From Lineus longissimus (Eukaryota; Nemertea; Pilidiophora; Heteronemertea; Lineidae), in assembly GCF_910592395.1 (NCBI RefSeq), contig NC_088309.1, forward strand, positions 27,840,599 to 27,904,598: DNA of 64,000 nt, in the 5' to 3' direction. How positions within the stretch are numbered: position 1 is the first letter of the stretch; the number at the start of each line of letters is the position of its first letter. Below are positions 12,438 through 23,800 of the stretch, in pieces. The notes under the pieces are model-generated. The model made no database searches. It had not been told where the DNA came from and saw only the letters and a program-made list of their open reading frames with translations. The translations under genes and the position numbers were made by a program.

Positions 12438-15400
12438 CTAAGCATGATCTGGGTCGAAGGCAGGGTTCTGATAGGCAGGAGGTGACATGGGGGTAGCTGA
12501 ATCCTTCTCTTGCTGCTTGCTGACATCCTCTTTAGATCCCAACTGCTTGTCCTCCTTGCAGAGGCCTCCACTCCCCACACAAGGTCCCCAGTCTGGAGGC
12601 GGACAGAAGAGACTCCGCAGGCTCAGCTGCAAAAGCAAAAAGCTTAATTAGTCCAAGTCATCGGTTTTCATTGCACACAAAACAGGGGTCTCTGATTAGG
12701 CAAAACACAATGCAATTGAAGAAAGGACTTCTTTAAAATACATTGCATAAACCTACAACAATCACAACTAATCTTGGGACCGTTTCTCCACATGTCGCAG
12801 CATAATTTCGGGCCAACTGTCCACATATTGTATGTCGCAACATATCTTCTGACCGATTGTCCGCGCCATATGTTTTATTCATTACTGATCAATCACGAAC
12901 CTGGTTAGTGCTTATCCCTTGAATGATTGTCACTATCATCATGGTCGGAATGAACTGCATGGAGAGCACCGCCAGGCCCCAACCAAGACCATCTGCCCAC
13001 CCGGGGTACACATAGTTACCGTAGGAGACTGGGGAGTGGTATATGGACGAAAAGATGATGATGAACTAAAACATAAGAAGTGATAATGTTAGGTTGTGCC
13101 TCAGCCTATTCAGGCTGTGCCATAGCCTGTACAGTCGAGTTAATCTTCATACACAAGTTATTGCAAATTGATGCGGCGCATTTTATTTTCTCCTGAAAGC
13201 TTTTGATAGATAGAGTTGGCTTACCAAGAGTATGGCTGGAGTGATGAACGTCCAGCAGGCTAACAAGTAGTAGTTCGGCTTGAATCCCAGCATCATCTCA
13301 ATGTCACAGCTAAACCGGCGGAAACCTGAAATGGTAATTTGCGACCGGTTTACTTTTGACTTCGGCGACGCGGGCAAATGCGCAGTTTTCACAAAGGAAC
13401 AACCTGTCAGTCATGAAGTCTTTAGCGTCCTTCTTACCGTATATGTAGCTGATGATAATCGGCTCGAGAAGCCCAACTACCATTAACGCGGTAGACCCAA
13501 TATACCAATCCATGAGGGTTAAAATGTACTGTCCTCCCTGAAACAGAAAGGATTTCATCACTTCACCACAAGCACGAACTTCATGCGGTTCAGTCATGAA
13601 CGTATTCATAACGACGACAAACCGAATCTCTCAGATGTGTATGTAAGTCAGAGTGCCACAAGGTTACTGTAACATCGGCCAGGAGCCAGGCTACCATAGT
13701 ATGGCAACAGAAGAGGACTTTATGAGTGAGACAAAATGCTCGTTCCTTTAAAAGGAGACATGGTAGGAGCAAAGTTTTGTCTACCTGAGTGACGAGAGGC
13801 AGTCCGAGTAGAAAGGTGACCACACAGAGTCCCAGGGTCAGCCAGGTTTTGATCGGGCGGAACTTGTTTGGATATTCATCAACAAAGGCTGCCACTACAG
13901 TCTCCATCATCGTAAACTGAAAAGAAACGTCTTATATTTTGTGGGTATTCATCAAATCTTTGTACCCTGGATTCTATTCCTCTTAAATTGCTCGATCCGT
14001 TGAAGTATATTTTGTGGGATACACTATATCGTAAAACACTTCATTGGTGTAAAATGCGAATTTGAGAGAAGTCGTGGCTTTGAAGAGAGCTATGCGGTAT
14101 GTGCAGTACTAGAATGTACTAAACAATCGTGAAGGCCCCTGGTGAATTTCTAACATGGAAAAGGAAGGACATCGTACCTGGCTGTCAAGTCCTAAAGTAA
14201 TCAGCATGAAAAAGAAGAGAATTGCCCAGAGCGGGGCGACGGGCATTCGTGATATCCCTTCAGGGTAGGCGATAAAAGCAAGACCAGGGCCTAGAAACAA
14301 GAAGGCAAGGACACTATAAAGTCAACAAACAGAAATGGCGACATTTTTTGTTTTGAACAAAGTGGACGTCACCACTTGCGATAGCTCTTGATCAATCCTT
14401 CTGTATCAAAGAACAGCCACGATTGGCTTGGCCGCATCATTTATCTGGAATTGTCCACAGTAACATTTACCAGCGACCATGGATCTGACTCTTGGTAGCG
14501 TGGACGACCGTTATGTGTAGCAATGCTACAGCTACAACCCTCCTATCTACACGGAGCGATCTGAAGAACAAAATACGTATGGTATGCATGTACGTACCAC
14601 TCGCGGCCAACTCCTCGACGGGTCTGCCCATCTCTTTGGCCATGAAGCCCATCACAGAGAAGATGACAAAACCGGCAAAGATACTCGTGCCGCAGTTACA
14701 TACAGACACAACGATCGCATCCCTGGAATAACAAAACGGACACAGTCACAATCAAGTCACAATCACGAAATTACAGTCTGTCCACGTGGCCAAGGATACC
14801 GCAAAACTATCAGATTCCACCTAGCTCCAAAACGAAAAGTTGTCCCGCCGACATTCTATGCTATGGATAGACAACGGTACACTTAAAATGACGGAACGGT
14901 CATAGTGAAAGACAGAGGAAATCTAAAACGACTCCTCACACGCCCTCGACTCACTCATGATCTCACCTGTAACAGTTGTTTTTGAACTGGTTGTACGAAG
15001 CCATGGTAATGAGTCCTCCCCAAGCTGGGCCTAGCGAGTAGAAGATTTGCTGGGCTGCGTCACTCCATACCTACAGGAACAACCACATTGAAAGGAGGAC
15101 AAGGACAAGAAACACACATTTAGACCGCAATTGCTGGAGGATTTGAAGAGATTCAAAGACCAGTTCCGCAGAATATTCCATGATCAAGAAATGTGAGAAA
15201 TTTAAGTTACTTTCCTAAACTGTGTATATTTACGAAATCGGACCTACCTTTACATCTGCCAGTTTGGAGAATTTCGGAATAATGTAGAATTTGATGCCAT
15301 CTATGGCGCCATCTAATGTCACCCCTCGGATGAGGAGGATGACCAACACCACGTAGGGGAATACGGCGGTGAAGTAGACGACCTGGAAGGTAAGATTCAA

Positions 15401-18400
15401 TTACATGTACTACGAGGAGGAGGACATCGGTAACCTGAGGTGTACCATTACCGTTTAGATCCTGATGTGTGAAAAGCTCTTTTGCGGCTTGCTGAACTGA
15501 TCGAGAAGGTATCATTCTAGAAGTGATCTTCAGGTTCACCATTGTTCACTGTGACTTCAGGACTGACGTTGGTCACATCCGTCCTCGCCGCTGACTAAGC
15601 TTTAGTCAGGCTACATGAGCTGACGAGAACACCACTAGTACCCTCTCATTTCCTTACCTTCCCCGACGACTTGACGCCTTTGGCAAGACACGCGAAGACA
15701 ATGATCCAAGATAGGAGAAGACACAAGGCCAGCTGCCAGCGGATGACACCAACATGATCAATACCATCAGATAACTGAAGGACGTATCGTCTGCCGAAGA
15801 GAGAGGAGACCCGGTTACAAAGACAGGAAATTTAGAGAATTAAAGTAGCTGGATCGGTGTACGCTCTCGAGGCATCTGATTTTTACGCCAAAGAATCCGT
15901 TTGGGAGGGACGATGTCGAATGCGTCCTATCGTAGAGTGGAATTGCAGCGTAAGGTCAAGTTCAAGAGTAACCCCGTTGCTTGAGAGGACGATGAAGATG
16001 GAGATTCCCAGCACTTTTCGTCGACATGAACTCGAGAATGAACTGAAATTCATGTTTTACTTTGATACGGACATCATTCGGTGATGGTTACTTACTCCCA
16101 ATACTCCTGACTTGGGGTGACCTCAAGACCTGTCAGATTCCTAACTTCTGTCTCATTACAGGCGATGGTACCATTACAAGAATCTGAGAGAAAGTCAAAG
16201 TTGTAAAGCAGTTTTATGTTATGAGAGAATGATACCAATAATTGACAAAACATAATTGATGGGCGCCTACTGTTGTGAACACCAGCAGGTTTGTTGGACC
16301 GTCTAACAATGATTACCCACCTTATCCATGAAAAACAAACCATTTGGAAAGTTGGTCATAATGGTGCAAAATAATGCGCTGCGAGTAGGGTTCGAACCTA
16401 CGCGGGAAGATCCCATTGGATTTCGAATCCAACGCCTTAACCACTCGGCCATCGCAGCATATAGAGCCAATTCAGGCGACGCACGGTTATCTGTTGCCAG
16501 AACTCTTGTCGCGATCGATGTCACCATGTGCCGCACACTGATTATTCAAATCTTTTGTCTTCTTTAAAACTAAATGCTAAACTGTGGATGGAACTCATCC
16601 GACTCAGCTGATTGGTTTAGGTGGCTCTTTTTCCACCAGCCTACCAGCCTGTCTGTTAGTCACACTCACTCCGAAGACAGTCACAACCCCAGTCGAGGAG
16701 ACACCACTAATTGTATATTGCGTCATCATTGACTCCTAAGAGATTCGACCTGGTATCACCAGATGTTCGTCACGACCGGAGATCTAGACCGACAAACCAA
16801 GGACTGGTTCAAACCCAGGTATACACCTTTCCAGAAATGGGGCGCTGAGTGTCCGAAATAGTGATGTCATAAGGGGAAACGAGGCCTTGTGGTGGAGGGA
16901 CCAAGGAGATAGTCATAGTTGACCAACACACTTGAATGCCTTTAATGACGGACAAGGGGGAAAAAGTTAGTTCCAATGCAAGCCACCAATTTCGGGAAGC
17001 ATGTATAGGAGCTGATATTTGAACTGGTCTCATCCTGAGGTCGTACAAAGCAGATCCGATACAAACTGATAGCATGGTTATTGTCATGTGACCTGCTGTT
17101 GGTCTCCGGTCGTGTAGGATGCCCGTTCCTGGTTTGATGGCGAGACTTCATTGACAGAATTGCTAATAAAAGGAATATGGCCATGCAGCCTTAGACTGAC
17201 CTGTCTTATTCCTAATGTAGCAATTCTCTGTGTTCCACCAGTTGTCACAGCTCGCCCAGGGCACCTCAGCGGCAAAGGAGGAGAATAGGTAGAAGATGGT
17301 GTACATAATGATCACATTGTAGTAGATGCATGTCAACCACGTGATGCACACTGAGGCATAGCCAATACCTTAAGGATAGAGTTAGAGTTGGTTGTTCATT
17401 TCGGACAATAAAAACAGGGTTCTGAGTTTAGTTCCTTAACTGACCATGATTGGTCGAAGTGCCGGGCTTTGGTTGGAAATTTGGAAGCCGCACTGCAGAT
17501 ACCAAGGGGACAGAGATAGCAATATACACTTTCAAGACACAATATCATACTCTCATTCGTTTCGTGTTTCCTACCTTTGAAAATAGGTGATATCTTCCAT
17601 ACGGTCAACGCCCCCAGGTGAGAGAACTGACCAAGACAGAGCTCCATGAAGAAGAGAGGCAAGCCAGCAAGAGCCAGCATGATCAGATACGGGATCAGGA
17701 ATGCACCTAGAATAACAAATATAGAGATTTGCAAAATAATGACTACTTTCAGTGCATGTAACAGCCACAGATGCAATATATACCTTCGTCAACGACGAAA
17801 AATAAGAAAAAAAGTAGAGGAAGAAGAAGAGTGCGTGTATGGAGAAGGAGGACTGTAATTCGTGTCCACTTTGTAAACTCATGCTTCAAAACCAGATGAG
17901 ATCAAAACTACAGATTCCTAATAGCGCTGCTCGATCTAGATATGTTTTCTTGTTTCCAGTGCTCAAGCTACGTGTATTTCCAAAACGAATGAGAAGTCGC
18001 AAACAAAAGCACTTCTTCGGATGTTTAAGCGAATTCTGTTTCTGACGGATACGAGGCAAAGGATCTTAATAATGATTGAAATTCTTAAAGACGCATATCT
18101 CACCTCCTCCATTTCTATAGCAGAGGTACGGGAACCTCCAGACATTACCGAGGCCCACAGCATACCCGATACACGAGAGAAGGAAGTCCATTTGATTCGA
18201 CCATGTCTCCCGCTGATTCTCGCCTGTCCCACTCACGGGACCCACCTGCTAAAAGAGGAAACATGCAACAATAAAGTACATTATACATGCAACAAGATTT
18301 CATGAAAAGCTAAGAATTTGAGGATTTCGTACGTTGACAGACTGCCTTCGTGTCATCGGGAGTTTAGAGCCGAACGAGGTTTCATTTTGTTTGTCTTTCA

Positions 18401-19052
18401 TTGCGTCACATCTCCACAGTGACAAGCAGGAAAAGTTTGGTAGACTTTTTAAAAAGGCGACTTTTTGTTTGCATTTCTGAAGTCCCATATCCCTATAGTC
18501 TTGATAAATTTTTGATAACAATGATAGTGCGAGTGCTATAGGAGGTCATCCTGCTGAGCATTTTTTAAAGACGGCCTTATCAACAAATCAATCACATAAT
18601 TTTTCAAAACTTTTCACGAGACTCTCAATCTTAACAGCATGAGTACATTAGACTTTAAATACAGTATAAACTACCAGAAATTCTGCATACTTATATTTAG
18701 AGTGATTCAACAAACACCTGAAACAGGCCTAGATTTAGACTGTTGTTGGTAAGGAGAGAGCAAGCTCAAGTGCTCGTGTGTTGAAACCCGTTCTTGAGAA
18801 TATTTATTTATGCTGAGTTCGCGGGTATCAGATAGACCAGTTCTTCCCCCAATAGTAGGCCACACATGACATATTTGTGGTATAACCAATCGCTGGCCAA
18901 GAAGCGTCTATTTTGTAATTCGTTGACTGTAAGTGGTCCTATTGGGTTTTCTTCCTCGTTGTCGGGTGCAGAATACTTGGCAACCAGCAACCAGCAGTGA
19001 TCAATATACATGTAAATCAACTTACTCTTACCTTTGCCTCTTTCTTCACCAT
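12438..19052 (-). CDS. SLC6: SLC6 Na+/Cl--dependent transporter, glycine-transporter-like, copy A
   Basis: Twelve-TM neurotransmitter/amino-acid symporter, modelled at 615 aa. Exons high to low: 19032-19052 (MVKKEAK), 18104-18245, 17575-17706, 17201-17368, 16096-16183, 15658-15790, 15248-15382, 14967-15070, 14598-14722, 14178-14290, 13785-13916, 13438-13537, 13225-13325, 12901-13065, 12438-12626; all phases agree. TM1 reads [15 protein letters not shown] with Gly where monoamine carriers have Asp, so an amino-acid substrate is expected. EL2 keeps the Cys pair of [13 protein letters not shown]6 reads [17 protein letters not shown], nearest to GlyT1. The Cl- site Gln (QIFYSLG) and Ser (NCGTS) are present. 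The tail contains the GlyT-like PDWGP and ends with YQNPAFD near the terminus. Glycine as substrate is inferred. The first 21 bp exon is supported by the matching exon in copy B. Confidence 0.93.
16377..16458 (-). tRNA. tRNA-Ser(CGA): tRNA-Ser (anticodon CGA), nested in an intron of SLC6 copy A
   Basis: On the minus strand an 82 nt cloverleaf is visible: acceptor stem GCTGCGA / TCGCAGC with discriminator G, D-arm A box TGGCCGAGTGG, anticodon stem-loop TTGGA-TTCGAAA-TCCAA with CGA in the loop, a long class II variable arm (TGGGATCTTCCCGC) and T-arm GTAGG-TTCGAAC-CTAC holding the B box GGTTCGAACC. CGA reads the UCG serine codon. No intron. A run of four T follows 6-7 nt after the 3' end, fitting a Pol III stop. 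It lies in the intron 16184-17200 and has the same orientation as its host gene. Confidence 0.95.
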
Positions 19053-20836
19053 TATTCCTCAAAGCGAAAATCATGCCACGTAACGGCTAAGCTCCTACTA
19101 TTGCTCCACTCCGGGTATGCCAGGCTTAAATTTGATAGTCTCATTCGGTGTTTGAGAGCAGTTATCGTGCTCAATGGTGTCATATCCTTAGGGGCTGACC
19201 ATGCAAATATTTGTCACAAACAATGGTATCGGGTACTCATGTATGAATAAGAGGGTCATAATTTATTTGCTAACTTGCTGAAGAATTCAAAGGATCTCAT
19301 GCACTAGGCCTGATGGGCTACATCGTGTCCGGAATGTAGAGCTTAGGATACGTGGCGTTCCATCACCCTGAAATGGTGCAATGGCCTATATCTTACTTGT
19401 TGCCAAACTCGTTATATTTTGTAATGGGCAAAGGAACGAGCACTCCATTGCAACTAACTGATACGGCCCTAGCTCAACCGCTGGTGGCCCGTTTGAAATG
19501 CAGCCTGTGGGCTGGCCCATTGAAATTGCTGGCTGGGAGGTTGTTCCATCAAAATGGGCAAAGTAGCGAGAACTCCTTTGACTGATAACAGCCCTAGCCC
19601 GTATGGACCACACCTAGCTCACCATCACAAATAGCCTGATAGGCTGGGTTTGGCCGAATTGCTGTCAGTAGGTGTTAGAGACAAGCGCTATAGCGTAGCC
19701 CAACAAACTAAGCATCATCTCCTTCAGTAACTTTCATTTACCAGGTACAATAGCAGCGTTATAGGACTTAACGCCATCGTTACTACTGACGCCAACCATG
19801 TCTTAAAACACATAATCCATATTTGACACGCACCTTTTGCTGACCGGTTTGCTACAGGACTTGAATCAGAATCTTATAACACGAAGACAATGTGGTTTCA
19901 ATGTCTTTATTACAAATAGCTAGTATAGCCAATATATCAGTCGTGCTGGTGACAAAAGTACTAAAGATAAGATGTTTGTCTTTATTTACTCGTCGAATCT
20001 ACCCCAAAACCCATAAAAGGCGTGGCAAGGATCTTCCGAGCGGGAAGTTTTCTCGAAACACAAGAGAAAATCATGGTCACTTTTGAAAAAGAATTTCAGC
20101 TGGATTTACCCGGCCAATTCCAAAATTAGGACCCCCGATCCCCATCTGGCTACGTCTGTCTATACGTGTTATAAACTTTTCGTGATCACCTGGATGCAAA
20201 ACAAGAATCAGAATAAGAACGAAAACAAGATGTTTACGATATTTCAGTTCCTAATGATTGGTTGTGTTTGGATCTGTAGCTAACTATCTAACTCCAATGA
20301 CCATCTTGCCCACCATTACTCCATGTGCGCAAAGACGGAGTTGCGTGACGCAGTTTATCAGATGAGAACTGACACCAAACTTGGCCAGCAACACTCTCTT
20401 GGGAGGTACCTCTGTGCCTCTCTCAGCGAGGAGATATGGTATGCGTAAACGCAATACGTAACACGTAAACGCAATACTGCATAACATTTGACTCAGACCA
20501 AATATTTATGTATTGGAAGTCAATCAAGCTTTGGAATAGTCAAATAAATTGAAATTGACCCATTTACGAAATTGCTCAAGACTTGATTGTACTATTTGGT
20601 ATGGATACAATATACATGTAATGGCCTCTATTGGTCATGCAATGAAAGGGTATTTTCGAAAAAATAATATCATTACGAAGATCACGATGGTCGATTAGTT
20701 ATTTAAATGATGACCTGAAATGGATTGGACACTGCTTATATCAATATAGGATTTCTACCGCGGTGTTGTCAAATGCTTGACTGCATACGAATATACATGA
20801 TTTTGCCTATATTACGGCCTAGTCAAATCGCAATCC
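19053..20836. other. Spacer between SLC6 copies A and B
   Basis: This 1.8 kb holds the upstream region of copy A and the downstream region of copy B. No exon was found. A partial imperfect duplication is visible around 19425-19480 and 19550-19600, with shared stretches such as ATGGGCAAAG and GAGCACTCC/GAGAACTCC. Multiple short open frames lack protein character. Confidence 0.6.
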
Positions 20837-23800
20837 TCAATAAAGCGATGCTGGGAGGGAGTCAAATGTTGGGTTATCATAGGCCGCGTGCCGCATCTGA
20901 TGCATGTGAATTGCCTCCGTTCTGGCCGTAGCTTCCTCTTGCCTCATCTTGAGGAGCTGCGAGGACGGTGTCACGCCATCAATCAAGCCATCATTACCAA
21001 CAGCTGGACCCCAGTTCTTCGGGGGTCGGAACATCTTCCTTATCACCTCCATGGTTGTCCTTCCCTCGAAGAAGTCAGTCAGTTTCTGAAAGTCGAGTTA
21101 GAGTGCATGGTTGAGGGCGAAGAGTGTTCAGGCCTTGGCCAGTTGTTCAAAACAGGTTATGTGACTAACTTGGCAACGACTCTAACTCGGCGTTATCTCC
21201 TCCAGTAAAGTTAACGCAATGATAAGGGTTGACAATAAGTATCATCGTTTTGGCTAGAACTTGAAGTCCCGAAGAAATGAAGCGAATGCCAATTCCAAGG
21301 GTTGAAGTCTGTCTTTCAGAGAAAGGCCTCCCATGCTTGGAATTGGCATTCACTTCATTTTGAAGGAGTTTTAATTACTTTAGGATTTCGAGTTCTAACC
21401 AAGATGGTGGTACATATTGCCAACCCTTAAAGCCGGACTAAATTGAACAACCAAGCCATGGTGTCACCGTGACGGCCAAATATACCCACGACAAAACAGT
21501 ATGGCATAGAAGTAGTACGCAAGCACAGAGCCATCCATACTTGATATACGGTATTATCCTTCTATCATATGACATCACCTCGATTGACGGGTTGTTCAAA
21601 TAGAAGGAAGAAATAATTCTCAGTAAACTCTACACTTCATCTAAAGCTCGTTAGGTCACCATTCCTTCATCTGACGACTGATGCCTATACGTGATACTAA
21701 TGCGTATGATAGAAGATGTTATCAAATCTCTGCATGCCATCGGATCATTACCTTCATAGTGGTAACCTGCGAGATGAACGTGATGAGGAAGAGGGCGGGG
21801 ATGAAGACGAGCGAGATGGTCCCCAGGAGCCAGCCGATGCCCTCCGCGTACGGCGGGTAGGTATAGTTGGAGTCATAGTACGGCGTCACGTAATTGATCG
21901 CAGACATCACCACAATGAACTGAAAACAGGAAAAGTGACTAGGCTATATTATGTAAACAACGTACCTAAGTTTATCATGTAGTCTGGAACAGCAAACTGG
22001 TATGGTTCTTTTATATTGGGAGCAATTAGAAGCAACATCAAAACCAAAGCCGGCCAAAATGCAACATGAGTTCATTGAGTGAGTGCAGTTTGACCGTGAG
22101 TGAGACGAGTTACAAACGTCTGATTAGGCAAACCAGAAAGCCTATCACAACGCAGCACTTACCAGTAGTGAGGCTGGGGTAATGAACATCCAGCAGGCCA
22201 ACCAGTAGTAGTTGGGCTTGAAACCTATCATCAACTGGATATCATCGCAGAAATTCCAGATGCCTAAAGGAGATGAAGGGTAAGAATTGTATATAAGTGA
22301 GGTCAACAGGGGTCACCGCCATGGACCAGATCTTCTTCAGCAGATTCCGCCCCGACAAAATCCGGATGACGGAAGCAACATATGCATGATCAGCAACGAG
22401 AATTTGAAGAACATTGATTTTCATTAAGCTAACTACTGACTCACCATAGCAATAGCAGACGACGATAGTTTCGAAGAAGCCCACAATGATTAGAGCGGGA
22501 GCACCGATGAACCAGTCCATCAGTGTCAAAACGAACGTTCCGCCCTGAAAGCAAAAGAATCTTCTTAATGGACCAAAAGGCAGACTAAGTCGGACAAGAC
22601 GCCGTGATGGTTCTTATGAATCAGGTTCAAACAGCGAAATCGAGACATGTGATTAAACATTTCCGGGGCCAAACCAACTGAATGTACGTCCCTCAGTTCA
22701 TTCCCTGTTAGGAAGGAGACACAGCACATGCCAAGTACCATCCAATGCTTCAATCCCCGGCCTCTCCCCTTAGCCACTAACATACCCTTGTCACACACGG
22801 TATTCCTGCAAGGAAGGTGATAATGCACACGACAAGTGTCACCCAAGTCTGCTTGGAGCGTAGCTGCCGAGGATAGCTGTCGATTATTCCGGTAATAGCC
22901 GTCTCCATCATTGCAAACTGAAAGGTAAACACATGATTGTCTTAACCTGACGAATCATCTTTGCGCCACTAGAAAGTACTCATCCGTCGTAACCATTGGC
23001 TGGTCATCGTTTATTTACGTGTTTTAGTTTTTCTTTGAAAGCCTAATCTCTTAACTTCTGTTGGTATGAAAACCAACGTCCAAGTATGTAATGTCACCAG
23101 CCCACTGTCAATAAAACCGCTGCATTTCGTGAATTCGTTAGAAGAAAGGAAATTCGTCGAATTAGGAGCAGTAACAGTTGATCCCATCCAGCGTAACCCA
23201 TACACTCTATCGCCTCGATGACTGTATTCCTTACCTGACTATCAAGCCCAAGGGTCAACAGCATGGTGAAGAAGAGAACCCCCCAAACTGGGGCAGCCGG
23301 CATCCTGGATATTCCTTCTGGGTAGGCAATAAACGCCAGACCGCTACCTGTTAAAAGAATGACGACAAAGCGTCAAGATACTGCGCGTTTCTGGTCTCCT
23401 TATAAGAAATATGATCGTCAAAGCATTTAGTATTCGAGCCGATGGTCAAATATTTCACCTATTTCTCTATCTAGCTGAAGCGGAACACGCTGGTCAATAC
23501 GATGTCTGGGATGGAGCGGAGAGCTTCACGCAAGGTTACCCGTGTATGTTTTTATATTAATCTATGCAGCCATATCGAATTCCCACCACCCGAGACTTGA
23601 GATGACAGAATGCTGGAAGACAGTTGGCCAATATCAATACGATGGTCTCGGTCAGCGAATATATGAAATGTAGTTTTTGTTTTTCAACCAAACATTTTGC
23701 AAAGAATGATCTTCTTTCTTGGTGGAGTTGTGTACTCGAAAATGGAGCTCGATCCCCGCCAACACGTTTCATAGTTGAACTTACCGCTGAGGATAACATC

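Noticed and set aside
18808-19074. Alternative N-terminal exon for SLC6 copy A ([15 protein letters not shown]...)
   Set aside because: It lacks a usable donor in the right phase, while the 21 bp exon at 19032-19052 has a clean donor and a counterpart in copy B.
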